In this document: piece after piece, positions 9,175 through 18,574 of the stretch
How the letters are laid out: each line of letters opens with the position of its first letter
Position numbering within the stretch: the stretch's first letter is position 1
From: Phenylobacterium sp. SCN 70-31
GTDB lineage: Bacteria; Pseudomonadota; Alphaproteobacteria; Caulobacterales; Caulobacteraceae
DNA: 64,000 bases
Reading direction: 5' to 3'
Assembly (NCBI RefSeq): GCF_001724605.1
Contig: NZ_MEEX01000031.1
Span: 1-64,000 of the forward strand
Notes under the pieces: generated by a model
The model's input: the letters and a program-made list of their open reading frames with translations, nothing else
Told to the model about the DNA's origin: nothing
Database searches by the model: none
Program-made: the position numbers and the translations under genes

Positions 9175-11878
9175 ATGACCTTTCGAAATAAGCTGTTGCT
9201 GTCCGGCGCTTTTCTGGCCGTCGCGGCCGGATCCGCCCAGGCTCAGACCGCTAATGTCATTGAGGAACTGGTCGTCACCGCCGAGAAGCGCGAGCAGAGC
9301 CTCCAGGACGTGCCGGTGGCCATCTCGGCCTTCACCAGCAAGCAACGTGACCTCGTCGGCGTGAACTCCGTCCAGGATCTCACCAACTTCACGCCAGGCT
9401 TCACCTATCAGTCGGGGAACGACCGGGCGAGCATGCGCGGCATCGGTCGTCTGACGAACGTGCACGCGGTCGACGGCGCCGTGTCGATCTACATCGACGG
9501 CCTCTTCACCACCTCGACCGTGCTGGCCGGCGGCCCAAATCCTGCGCGGGCCGCAGGGCACGCTTTACGGCCGCAACGCCATCGGCGGCACGGTCAACGT
9601 GATCTCGGTGCGTCCGACCAAGGACTTCTACGCCGAGGTTCGGGCGATTGCGGAGAATTACGGGTTCACCAACTTCCAGGCCGCGGTGTCGGGACCCATC
9701 GCCGACAATCTGAGGTTCCGCGTCTCGGGCTACAAGCTCGACCAGCGCAAGGGCTACTTCAAGAACCTCGCCGGCGGCCCGTCGGAAGGCAGCAAGCGCG
9801 ACGAATACCAGGTCCAGGCCCAACTCGCCGCCGACCTCGGCGAGAACGCCGAGCTGTGGGTCTCCTACAAGACCCTGGCCTGGCACAACCGCGGCGGTCC
9901 CGGCGCGCGCGCCGGCTACCTCAACGACCCCTATCAGACCGGCCGCCTCGATCCGAACTTCTCGATCGTCTACAACTCCGCCCACGGCTACACGCCCGAG
10001 ACCGGCGTCAACGGCATCGTCCCGGGCAGCCTGCGCCAGTTCGGCAACACGAACATAACCGTGAATCCGGCTTTGGCAGATTCACACGAGTTCAACACGA
10101 ACACGCCCGAACGTGTCAGGCTGCGGGACGTCAATTCGCTGACGGCCAACTTCGTCTACCATTTGCCGAGCATCGACATCAGGTACGTCGGAGGCATTCA
10201 AGAGTACAAGTACGACCTCTACGGCGACACCGACGCGACCAACGTCCAGTCGTTCCAGATACCCCTTGCGCCCGGATCGATCTGTGGAACCGTTGGAGCC
10301 CTGTTCGCGGCCGGACGCTCGACGGTCAACTGCGCACCGTTGACCGTAAACGCGGACAATACATTCCACTATTTCGAATATCCGAAATGGTACAGCCATG
10401 AGATCAACATCTCATCGACTACCGATGGGCCGCTTCAATGGATTGTGGGGGCGTACTACTATAACGAAAAGTACACCGGGACCGGGAGCACCGCCGACTT
10501 CTTTCTCAATGGCCCATCCAGCTTGCGCACGCCGATCCTGGGCGCTGCGCCCAATCCTCTGGGTATTTGGTCGACCGGCAACTACGACCTGACCACCGAA
10601 AGCAAGGCTATGTTCGGCCAGGTGGACTGGCAGGCGACTGAAACCCTGAAGGTCACGGCCGGCCTGCGCTATACCAAGGACAAGAAGTCCGGGACCGAGT
10701 TCCGGCGGATCGTCTGCAATTCGGACGCCTGCTATCCTGGCCTCTACCCGGCTCTGGGCCTCAGCGCCTTCGGTCCCGGCACGGCGGCGAACTGGGGCAG
10801 CCTGCTCGGCAACCTCAACGCCCTGCCGGCGGTCGGCCAGGCCCTGGGGCTGGGCAACGCGCTCGCCCCCCTCGGCGGCCTTGGCAACGGCGCCATGGAC
10901 CTGACTGACACGCTCGCGCCGAAGAGTACGGCCGGCCCGATCGAAGGGGTGACAAGCCCCTCGGTCTGCACGGCGGGCGTCTGCCGCCAGTACACGATCG
11001 GCTCCAACGGCATCGCCAGCCGCCAGCTCGGCGATACGTCGGACGCCTGGACGGGGACCTTCGGCCTCCAGTGGGAGCCGGACGACGACACCATGGCCTA
11101 TGCCCGCTACAGCCGCGGCTACAAGGCGTTCGGCTTCTCGGCCGGTGGGTTCCTGGCCGACCCCAAGGCGGACGAAGAGACTGTCAACTCCTACGAGATC
11201 GGCCTGAAGAAGAACGTGGGTTCCACCCTGCAGGTGAACGCCGCGCTCTTCTATCTCGATTACCGGAACCTGCAGGCGCCGGTCACCGTGCGCGTGGGCC
11301 CGACGAACGTCGGTCAGTTCGTCAATATCGCCAAGTCGCGGTCCAGCGGCCTGGAGTTCGGCATGATCTGGCAGCCGATCCGGCCAGTACGCCTGACGGT
11401 GGACTACGGTTACAATCCGACGAAGATTCGGAAGAGCATCCCGCTGATCGATACCAATGACAACATCAACACCGGCCCCGTCAGCGTGGTCGGAAACCAG
11501 CTACCCCAGGCGCCGAAGCACAAACTGGCGTTGAACGGCTCCTACACCTTCGAGTTCGAACCAGGCGCCCTCACGCTTGGCGCGACCTATCTCTACCGGT
11601 CCGAGGCCTACGCCAACGTGTTCACACGCGAATACAACAAGGCCCCTTCATGGGATCAAGTGGATCTCCGCGCTTACTGGGCGCCTACCGGCGGCAAGTA
11701 CACAGTGATCGCCTACGTCAAGAACGTGTTTGATACCGAGGGCTACCAAGCCGCGCTCGCCGGATCGAGCCGCAACAACAGTCCCACCGTGCCGTCGGAC
11801 CGGTTCGCCACGGGCTCCCAGGAGGTGGAACTCACCCCGCCCCGCATCTACGGCATCGAGCTCCAGTACCGCTTCTAA
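9175..11878 (+). pseudogene. TonB-dependent receptor with a frame-breaking deletion in the plug
   Basis: It starts at ATG 9175 after a GGGGGAAAC site, with signal peptide (LLLSGAFLAVAAGSAQAQ) and TonB box region (VIEELVVTAEKREQSLQDVP). It closely resembles the receptor at 1447-4202. The opening frame runs through DGLFTTSTVLAGGP and then loses homology. The correct protein resumes in another frame at about 9539 (ILRGPQGTLYGRNAIGG) and continues to ...RIYGIELQYRF at 11878. Compared with its relative, about seven residues (equivalent to LFLERVE) are missing, and the frame offset fits loss of 20 bp. A multi-base deletion of plug sequence is harder to blame on homopolymer error. As read, the gene cannot make a full receptor. 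The downstream frame has an in-frame ATG at 9599 but no signal peptide. Confidence 0.85.
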
Positions 11879-12475
11879 TACGGAACGACCTGGTCGCTTG
11901 CCGCTGCTCCACAGCAGGGCGGGCGACCAGTGCCGCATCAGCCGCCGCGACTGCGCCAAGCGCCGGTCGCGGCCGGCGCAAATTCTGGGCGGCGCCATCG
12001 GGCGCATGCGGGAAGGTGCGAGCCATGCCGCGGGACGACTGTGGGGGCCCGGCCAAAGGACGTCGGGCCGCGCGACCTGATCGCCTGCGGGGAGGCGACT
12101 TGGGACGCCACCGCCACCGGCCTGCGGAACGTCTTGGACAAGGCCCGTCGCGGGTGCCAATCCAGTACAACCACGTTCAAGCTTTCTAGCTTCCCAAGGC
12201 TTGCAGATGTCGTTGTAGAGGATGGCGCAGAGCGCAGTTGCGACATCATGACCGCACCGTTCAGCTAGGTCGCCAATGAGCGTCGTAGTCTCTGCGGAGG
12301 GTGCGATTTCGAGCTGGCACGCGTCACTGCGAACCGGACCGCCACGTGCGGCTGACGGCCTCCGCGGTGTCGGTGTCATCAGATCAGCTTCGACATTGGC
12401 GTTCATCCCAACAAATGCCGCCTACCTAACGCAGATTGACGTTCGAACGAGGGATCGGTTGACGGGCCGCACGCG
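11879..12475. other. Intergenic region with no supportable gene
   Basis: About 600 bases between the end of the broken TonB receptor and the end of the TetR gene. Open frames exist on both strands but have no family resemblance, mixed arginine/proline-rich composition and no ribosome sites. It may be degraded coding sequence. I see no repeats or RNA gene here. Confidence 0.5.
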
Positions 12476-13150
12476 TCACGGTGGGTCATCGCGCTCGTTG
12501 GCAGAGCCATAGAGCGACGACTTTTCCACGCCGGCCAGCACGATCTCGACCAATTCCACGAGGAAGTTGTCCAGTTGCCGCAGCATCCGCGACCGCAGGC
12601 GAGCCGGCGTCATGCGCACGTGGTTCGAGATGGCGCCGACCACCAGATCCATGACGAGGCCGGGGTTCGTCGAGGCGGGGAGCTGTCGACGCCCCACGGC
12701 GCGCCGAACGATCGCCCGTCCCTCGGCGACCGTCGCCTCCGCGTAGGGTCGCAGAAACTCGAGGACCTCCGGGTGCTCGGCGATGTCTAGAGGAAGGCGC
12801 TTGTGCGCGCCGGCATAGGGACCCGTCAAGGCGCGGGCGACGATCCAGGCCAGGGCCAGAAGATCGGTCCGAATGTCTCCCTGATCGAGGCTTCCTACCC
12901 GTAGCCATCGCGCCTCGAACGTCTGGCGGAGCAGGTCTCCGCGCCGGGGCCAGCGACGATAAAGCGACGCCTTGCCCACGCCCGAAGTTCGCGCCACCGC
13001 CTCGAACGTGAAGCCCGCCCAGCCCACGTCCGCGTAGAGCGCCATCGCCGCATCGAAGACCCTGCCCTCGATCTCCGGGTCGCGAGGTCGCCCGCGGCCT
13101 GGCGCGAGCGTGACTTGATCAGCTGAGATTTGCTTGCGCACAGCGTCCAA
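12476..13150 (-). CDS. TetR/AcrR-family regulator of the acyl-CoA dehydrogenase operon
   Basis: A 224-residue regulator. Residues about 20-70 form the TetR helix-turn-helix (RGRPRDPEIEGRVFDAAMALYADVGWAGFTFEAVA, then GVGKASLYRRWPRRGDLL), followed by a helical C-terminal ligand domain of the TetR_C_11-like type (...LPLDIAEHPEVLEFLRPYAE...). It is transcribed divergently from the first acyl-CoA dehydrogenase with only 46 bp between start codons, and almost certainly controls that operon and itself. Ligands of such regulators are commonly acyl-CoA esters or hydrophobic pathway intermediates. The ligand here is unknown. Family confidence is high; target is by position. Confidence 0.9.
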   Translation of the reverse strand: MDAVRKQISADQVTLAPGRGRPRDPEIEGRVFDAAMALYADVGWAGFTFEAVARTSGVGKASLYRRWPRRGDLLRQTFEARWLRVGSLDQGDIRTDLLALAWIVARALTGPYAGAHKRLPLDIAEHPEVLEFLRPYAEATVAEGRAIVRRAVGRRQLPASTNPGLVMDLVVGAISNHVRMTPARLRSRMLRQLDNFLVELVEIVLAGVEKSSLYGSANERDDPP

Positions 13151-13179
13151 CTGCGATTTTCTGACGACCTCCGTCCTAT

Positions 13180-13194
13180 ATTAGAATTCGTAAT
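13180..13194. promoter_or_regulatory. Imperfect palindrome between tetR and acyl-CoA dehydrogenase
   Basis: ATTAGAATTCGTAAT is a 15-bp partly symmetric AT-rich site (four outer base pairs and one inner pair symmetric). It ends two bases before the dehydrogenase ATG in a 46-bp divergent gap. It is the most operator-like sequence in the gap. No Shine-Dalgarno sequence is visible before that ATG, so the dehydrogenase mRNA may be leaderless. Confidence 0.35.
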
Positions 13195-13196
13195 CG

Positions 13197-14309
13197 ATGC
13201 CTACATTCTCCGCGGAAGATCGAACGTCTGTCAGGGATGGGGTGGCGAGGCTCTTCGCCGAGCGGAGCCCGCTTTCGAGCGTGCGTTCCGCCATGGAAAC
13301 GGCCACCGGTATTGACGCGGATCTCTGGCAGGAGCTCGCGGCGATGGGAGTCCTTGGTGTCGCTGTCCCGGAGAGGTTCGGGGGCATCGGCGGCGACGCT
13401 GTCCTCATCGAGGCGCTCATGGAAGAAGTCGGGGCCGCGCTCGTCTGCGGTCCCTTTCTGTCCAGCGCGGTCTTCGCGGCGGCCCTGCTCGAGAACCTGG
13501 GCGACGCCGAGATTTCGGCGAAGCTGCTTCCTCAGATGGCGGCCGGTTCCCTGATCGCCGCTGTGGCCGTTCAAGACGCCGCGGCCGCCGGGACGCAGTC
13601 GGGTGTTGCGCCGAAGGCGCGGCAGAAGGCGTCCGGATGGCGCATCGAGGGGGAAGTCGCCTATGTCATCCATGCGGACGCCGCGCACATCCTACTGGTG
13701 GCGGCCGAGACCTCGGAGGGTCTGAGGGTGTTCCTCGTCGAGGGCAATGCCCACGGCCTGGCGCGATCACCACTCTCGACCTTCGACAAGACGCTCCGGC
13801 TGAGCCGACTTCGGTTCGACGCCACGCCCGCGCGGCGGATTGAGGCGCGCCGCGAAACGACCGAGGCTCTGGCGAACGCACTGGACCTCGTTCGGGTCGC
13901 CCTGGCGGGCGAGCAGGCCGGGGGCGCGCGGCGGGTCCTGGACATCACGGTCGACTACGCCAAGTCCAGAATCCAATTCGGTCGCCCGATCGGCAGCTTC
14001 CAGGCGATCAAGCATATGGCGGCGGACCTTCTCCTCGAGGTCGAGAGCGCCACGTCCGCCGCGCGCGAAGCCGCACGATTGTTGTCGATGGGGTCCGCCT
14101 CGGCCGGGGCCGCGGTCAGTCTGGCGGCCAGCGCCTGTGGCGACGCCTTCGTGAAGGTCACCGCCGACGCGATCCAGATGCACGGGGGCATCGCCTTTAC
14201 GTGGGATCACGACGCGCACCTCTACCTGAGGCGCGCTCGCGCGGACGCCCAGCTCTTCGGAACGCCGGCCTTCCATCGAGAGCAGTACCTCAGGGCCATG
14301 GGAGCCTGA
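13197..14309 (+). CDS. Acyl-CoA dehydrogenase, probable non-catalytic-type subunit
   Basis: A 370-residue FAD-dependent acyl-CoA dehydrogenase of the FadE type. It has the N-terminal helical domain (DLWQELAAMGVLGVAVPERFGG), middle beta domain, and C-terminal helices with AGGARRVLDITVDYAKSRIQFGRPIGSFQAIKH and the end MHGGIAFTWDHDAHLYLRRA. The next gene is a second, different dehydrogenase starting two bases after the stop. Adjacent unequal pairs like this form the alpha2-beta2 dehydrogenases of steroid and other branched side-chain degradation, where one partner lacks the catalytic base. The absence of an obvious glutamate at the usual position in this chain (the equivalent stretch reads LVRVALAGEQAGG) leaves E in AGEQ as a possible base, so subunit roles are inference. 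First gene of an operon under the divergent TetR. Confidence 0.88.
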   Translation: MPTFSAEDRTSVRDGVARLFAERSPLSSVRSAMETATGIDADLWQELAAMGVLGVAVPERFGGIGGDAVLIEALMEEVGAALVCGPFLSSAVFAAALLENLGDAEISAKLLPQMAAGSLIAAVAVQDAAAAGTQSGVAPKARQKASGWRIEGEVAYVIHADAAHILLVAAETSEGLRVFLVEGNAHGLARSPLSTFDKTLRLSRLRFDATPARRIEARRETTEALANALDLVRVALAGEQAGGARRVLDITVDYAKSRIQFGRPIGSFQAIKHMAADLLLEVESATSAAREAARLLSMGSASAGAAVSLAASACGDAFVKVTADAIQMHGGIAFTWDHDAHLYLRRARADAQLFGTPAFHREQYLRAMGA

Positions 14310-14311
14310 CG

Positions 14312-15502
14312 ATGACGAGTCAAACACCTCGCGGGAGCCAGGAGGCGCTGCGCGATGAAGTGCGCGCGTGGTTGCACGCGAACTGGCCCGGCCGGGATCG
14401 CGAAGCGCCGCACGGCTGGCTCGCGAAGGTCGTCGAGGGGCGATGGGCCGTGCCACGGTGGCCTGCCGTCTGGATGGGCCGAGACCTCGATGACGAGCAC
14501 GCGCGCATCGTCGAATCCGAGTTCGCGGCCGTCGGCGCCCCCGGCGCGGGACAGGACCGCACGAATCTCTGGGCGAACACGCTGCTGGCGCGCGGGACCG
14601 ACGCCTTGAAGGAGAAGCTCGTCCTGCCCCTGCTGCGCGGGGAGGTTGGGATGTGCCTGCTCTATTCCGAACCCGGCGCGGGATCGGACCTCGCCAGCGT
14701 GCGTACGAGGGCCGATCGCCAGGGTGACCATTTCCGGGTGAACGGCCAAAAGGTCTGGACAAGCTTCGCCGCCACGGCGGACTACGGCATGCTGATCGCG
14801 CGGACCGACTGGGATGCGCCCAAGCACAAGGGGATCGGCTTCTTCTTCCTGCCTATGAAGCAACCGGGCGTGCAGGTGCGCCCGTTGCGTCAGATCACAG
14901 GCGAAAGCCAGTTCAACGAGGTGTTCCTCACCGACGCGGTGTGCCCCCAGGAAAACCTGCTCGGCGAGGCGACCGACGGATGGGGGGTCCTTCAGACCGC
15001 GCTCGCCTACGAGCGGTCGGCCATGGGAGAGGCCGCCCGCGGCCCGAGACGCGGCATGGGCCAGTCCGCACCGGCAGACGACCCCCTGATCGCGCTGGCG
15101 CGGGAGGCGGGCGCGATGGAGGACCCGGTGCTTCGCCAAGAGATCGCCAAGGTGGTGATCCTGAAGCGGTTGAACACCCTCAATGCGACGCGCGCCAAGG
15201 CGGACATGCGCCAAGGAACCTCCTCGTCGCTGATGAGCCTCGGAAAGCTCGCGATGAGCCGGATCCTGCACGAGGAGGCGCGGGTCCGGACACTCATCCT
15301 GGGTGCGGAAAGCCTGCTCGACGGTCCGGATCACCCGCGCGCCGACGATACCAATTTCCTGACGCTCAACGCCTATTTCACGTCGATCGGCGGCGGCACC
15401 GACCAGATTCAGCGCAACATCATCGGTGAACGCGTGCTGGGTCTTCCCAAGGAACCCGAAATCGATCGCGACGTCCCGTTCCGCGCCGTGCGGACAAGTT
15501 GA
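14312..15502 (+). CDS. Acyl-CoA dehydrogenase, partner subunit
   Basis: A 396-residue acyl-CoA dehydrogenase. I chose the ATG at 14312, two bases after the previous stop; a longer frame upstream overlaps that gene. The flavin/substrate region is MCLLYSEPGAGSDLASVRTRA and KVWTSFAATADYGMLIARTD. The C-terminal end is GGGTDQIQRNIIGERVLGLP, the signature of FadE-like enzymes of cyclic-compound pathways. A candidate catalytic glutamate sits in ALAYERSAMG (about residue 235), where isovaleryl-CoA-type enzymes have theirs. It forms alpha,beta-unsaturated acyl-CoA, feeding the MaoC hydratase at 26143. It probably forms a heterotetramer with the previous gene. Substrate unknown. Confidence 0.9.
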   Translation: MTSQTPRGSQEALRDEVRAWLHANWPGRDREAPHGWLAKVVEGRWAVPRWPAVWMGRDLDDEHARIVESEFAAVGAPGAGQDRTNLWANTLLARGTDALKEKLVLPLLRGEVGMCLLYSEPGAGSDLASVRTRADRQGDHFRVNGQKVWTSFAATADYGMLIARTDWDAPKHKGIGFFFLPMKQPGVQVRPLRQITGESQFNEVFLTDAVCPQENLLGEATDGWGVLQTALAYERSAMGEAARGPRRGMGQSAPADDPLIALAREAGAMEDPVLRQEIAKVVILKRLNTLNATRAKADMRQGTSSSLMSLGKLAMSRILHEEARVRTLILGAESLLDGPDHPRADDTNFLTLNAYFTSIGGGTDQIQRNIIGERVLGLPKEPEIDRDVPFRAVRTS

Positions 15503-15528
15503 TCCGATCGCCAGAACAGGAGGCCGGC

Positions 15529-17154
15529 ATGGGTTGGAACTTCGGAGACATACTGGACGCCGTCGAGCCGGTCCTCCCGGCCGACGCCCCGGCGCTGGTC
15601 CATGGCGACCGGGTGATCTGCTGGCGGGAGGCCACGCGCGCCTCAAACAACCTTGCGCAGGCGATCCTGAAGCGAGGGGCCGCGCCCGGCGACAAGCTCG
15701 CGATCTATATGCGCAACCGGCCCGAATACATGATTGCGCTGGCGGCTGCCTTCAAGGCTCGCCTGACGCACGTGAACGTCAACTACAGATACACCCCCGA
15801 CGAGGTCTGGTACATCTTCGACAACTCCGACGCGCAGACCGTGGTCTATGCCTCGGAATTCCGCGACGCCGTTGCGCAGATCCGCCACAAGCTGCCCGGC
15901 GTCACGACCTGGATCGAGGTTTCCGAGGATGGCAGGACCGCCGAGTTTGCGGAGCCCTTCGAGGCCCTGACCGCGGAGGGCGACGGCGCCCCGCTCTCCA
16001 TCAAGCGCGCGGGCGATGATCTGCTGTTCATATACACCGGCGGCACGACGGGGATGCCGAAAGGTGTGATGTGGCCGCATCACGACCTGCGCGAGATCAC
16101 GCTGCAGGCGGCGCGGAAGCTGGGGCCGGTCCCGGAAACGCTGGAGGCGCTACGCGAGCATACCCGCAAGGCGGGGCCCGCACCCGCCGCGCTGATCGCG
16201 CCGCCCCTGATGCACGGCACCGGCCTTCTCACGGCCATGGGGGTGCACCTCGCCGGTGGCTGCATCGTTACGCTGACGGGTGAGGCGTTCGACCCGGTGG
16301 AAATGCTCGATGCGATCGAGCGCCGACGCCCGCAGTCGCTCACAATCGTCGGCGACAGCTTCGCGCGCCCCATCCTCGAAGCGTTGGACGCTCAACCCGG
16401 TCGCTGGGATGTTTCCTCGGTCGCCGCGATCGTGTCCTCCGGCGTCATGTGGAGCCTGGAGGTGAAGCGTGGACTCCTGCGTCACATGCCCCAGGCGGTG
16501 CTGAACGACGCCTTCTCGTCCTCGGAAGCCCTGGGCATGGGGACGTCAGTCATGACCCGCGCGGGCGAGGTCCAGACCGCGAAATTCGCGCTGACCGACC
16601 GTTGCCGCGTCTTCGACGAGGACGACCGCGCCGTCCTCCCGGGATCGGGCGTGCAGGGCGTGGTCGCGCTCGGCCCGCCCAACCCCATCGGCTACTACAA
16701 GGACGTGGAGAAGACCGCGCGCACGTTCAGGGTCATCGACGGCGTACGCTACTCGATGCCCGGCGACTGGTGCCTGGTCGAGGCCGATGGCAGCCTGACA
16801 CTGCTCGGGCGCGGCAATGCCTGCATCAACACCGCCGGGGAGAAGGTCTTCCCCGAGGAGGTCGAAGAAGCCCTGAAAACCCATCCCTCCGTCGCCGATG
16901 CCCTGGTCGTGGGCTTGCCGGACCCGAAGTGGGGTCAAGCCGTGACCGCGGTCATCGAGCTCGCGGCCGGGCAGACGCTCGACGAGGCGGTGGTGCGGGC
17001 GCACGTCCGCACGACCCTGGCGGCCTACAAGGCCCCAAAGCGGATTTTCGTCGCCGACCGGCCGCTGCGCGTCAGCAATGGCAAGGCGGACTACCCCGCC
17101 GCCAAAGCGTGCGCCGAGACCGCTGCCCTGTCGGCCACGACGCCCCCGCACTGA
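15529..17154 (+). CDS. Acyl-CoA synthetase (fatty/steroid acid-CoA ligase type)
   Basis: A 541-residue AMP-forming CoA ligase. I chose the ATG at 15529, preceded by ACAGGAGG. The P-loop is YTGGTTGMPKGVMW (about residues 169-182), the adenine-binding region FSSSEALGMG, and the C-terminal hinge and lysine region GDWCLVEADGSLTLLGRGNACINTAGEKVFPEEVEEAL and SNGKADYPAAK. This pattern (EAL-G, GR-N-CINT) resembles actinobacterial FadD19/FadD3-like and other bulky-acid CoA ligases rather than classic long-chain FadD. It activates a carboxylic acid intermediate for the beta-oxidation enzymes around it. It follows the second acyl-CoA dehydrogenase by 26 bases and is clearly in the same operon. Confidence 0.9.
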   Translation: MGWNFGDILDAVEPVLPADAPALVHGDRVICWREATRASNNLAQAILKRGAAPGDKLAIYMRNRPEYMIALAAAFKARLTHVNVNYRYTPDEVWYIFDNSDAQTVVYASEFRDAVAQIRHKLPGVTTWIEVSEDGRTAEFAEPFEALTAEGDGAPLSIKRAGDDLLFIYTGGTTGMPKGVMWPHHDLREITLQAARKLGPVPETLEALREHTRKAGPAPAALIAPPLMHGTGLLTAMGVHLAGGCIVTLTGEAFDPVEMLDAIERRRPQSLTIVGDSFARPILEALDAQPGRWDVSSVAAIVSSGVMWSLEVKRGLLRHMPQAVLNDAFSSSEALGMGTSVMTRAGEVQTAKFALTDRCRVFDEDDRAVLPGSGVQGVVALGPPNPIGYYKDVEKTARTFRVIDGVRYSMPGDWCLVEADGSLTLLGRGNACINTAGEKVFPEEVEEALKTHPSVADALVVGLPDPKWGQAVTAVIELAAGQTLDEAVVRAHVRTTLAAYKAPKRIFVADRPLRVSNGKADYPAAKACAETAALSATTPPH

Positions 17155-17203
17155 GACTGAAGTCGCTCGCCGGGCGGCGGCCGACACATTCAGGAGGATC
17201 GCG

Positions 17204-18493
17204 ATGCCAGATGATACCGAGACGGCCGGTGCGGGCGAACCGCAATGGAACATTATCCAGACCACCGCTCTGGATCCCGCCGCGCGCGACGACCCGCACA
17301 GCCGATTGAAGGCCTTGCGCCAGCGGTGCCCGGTCATGCGCGACGAGCCGGTCAAGAGCTGGTTCCTGACGCGTTACGCCGACGTCCGGCAAACCGTCAA
17401 CGATGCGTCCATCTGGCGGGCCTCGAGCCACGCCGAGGACGGCGCGCTGCTCAAGCGCCCTCCCGAACAGATGCTGGGCCGTCAGGAGAGCATCCTCACC
17501 CTCGACAACCCTGACCACGCTCGGGTCAGACCGCCGCTGGCCCAGGCGTTCTACGGGCGCATCAACCGCATGAAGCTGCGCCTCGAAGAGGTCATCGACG
17601 AGGTGATCGACGCACTGCCGAGCGGCCAGCCCTTCGACCTGATGAGTGACGTGGCCATCCCCGTGCCGATCCTGGTGATCGCCCATGTGCTGGGGGTCGA
17701 GCCGGATCGGCGCAGGGAGTTCCGCGACTGGTCGGAGGCCGTGATCCTGAGCCTCAACCCGTTCCGCTCTCCTGAGCAGGCCGCTCGCGCCGAATGGGGC
17801 TCGGCGCAACTCACGGCCTATTTCACCGACCTGATGGCTATGAGGCGGGCGTCGCCCCAGGAAGACCTCATCAGCGACATGGTGAAGCTCCAAGCGGACG
17901 GGGCGGCGCTGTCCGACGATGAGGTCCGCGTGAACCTGTCCGCGCTGTTGGTCGGCGGCAACCTCACCACCACGGACCTGATCGGCAACGGCGTCTGGCT
18001 GCTGCTGACCCATCCGGAGGAATGGCGCAAGCTCACGGCCGACCCGGCGGCGCTCTCGGGTTCCGCGGTCGAGGAGATCCTCCGCTTCGAGGGGCCGGTC
18101 GCCATCACCAGCCGCGTCACCGAGGCGCCCCGCCAGGTCTGCGGGCGCGAAATCCCCGCCGGCCAGTTGCTCATCACCTCGTTGCATGGCGCGAACCGGG
18201 ACCCCGAGGTGTTCGAGGAACCGGACCATTTCGACATCACCCGCAAGCGGGCGCCGCATGTGGCCTTTGGCGGCGGCGCCCATATCTGCATTGGCGCCCC
18301 CTTGGCGCGCCTCGAAGCCAAGCGCGCGCTCCAACGCCTGGCCGAGCGCTTCCCCGCCCTGCGACTGACCCAAACGGATCCGCCGAAATGGCGCACTTTG
18401 CCCTTCTTCCGCGGCATCGAATCCCTGACGGTGGTGGGCGAGCCCAGTCGGTCCGACTCCGAGGCCGGATCGCGGCTTGACGCCCCCGCGTGA
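17204..18493 (+). CDS. Cytochrome P450 (bacterial class I type)
   Basis: A 429-residue soluble P450. The ATG at 17204 has AGGAGG seven bases before it. The oxygen-activation helix is LLVGGNLTTTDLIGNGVW, the ExxR is in AVEEILRFEG, and the heme-cysteine loop is FGGGAHICIGAPLARLE (about residues 354-370). Helix and loop motifs look like CYP107-type hydroxylases. It is last in the operon of dehydrogenases and CoA ligase, so it probably hydroxylates the pathway substrate or an intermediate. It needs a ferredoxin and reductase; none is encoded in this window. A second, unrelated P450 lies on the other strand at 19795. Confidence 0.92.
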   Translation: MPDDTETAGAGEPQWNIIQTTALDPAARDDPHSRLKALRQRCPVMRDEPVKSWFLTRYADVRQTVNDASIWRASSHAEDGALLKRPPEQMLGRQESILTLDNPDHARVRPPLAQAFYGRINRMKLRLEEVIDEVIDALPSGQPFDLMSDVAIPVPILVIAHVLGVEPDRRREFRDWSEAVILSLNPFRSPEQAARAEWGSAQLTAYFTDLMAMRRASPQEDLISDMVKLQADGAALSDDEVRVNLSALLVGGNLTTTDLIGNGVWLLLTHPEEWRKLTADPAALSGSAVEEILRFEGPVAITSRVTEAPRQVCGREIPAGQLLITSLHGANRDPEVFEEPDHFDITRKRAPHVAFGGGAHICIGAPLARLEAKRALQRLAERFPALRLTQTDPPKWRTLPFFRGIESLTVVGEPSRSDSEAGSRLDAPA

Positions 18494-18502
18494 CCGGACG
18501 CC

Positions 18503-18527
18503 GCATCCGCGTCGGCGCTGCGGATGC
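18503..18527 (+). terminator. Hairpin at the end of the P450 operon
   Basis: GCATCCGC and GCGGATGC form a perfect 8-bp stem with a 9-base loop, ten bases after the P450 stop. There is no U-tract. It lies between converging transcripts. Confidence 0.35.
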
Positions 18528-18574
18528 CGGACGACAGAATGGGCGAAGGGCGCCGGCGCAGATGCCGCCTGCGG

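Noticed and set aside
11648..12406. A 252-codon minus-strand frame after the broken receptor
   Set aside because: Half of it is antisense to the receptor's last strands and the rest has no family features. It may be decayed coding sequence but cannot be supported.
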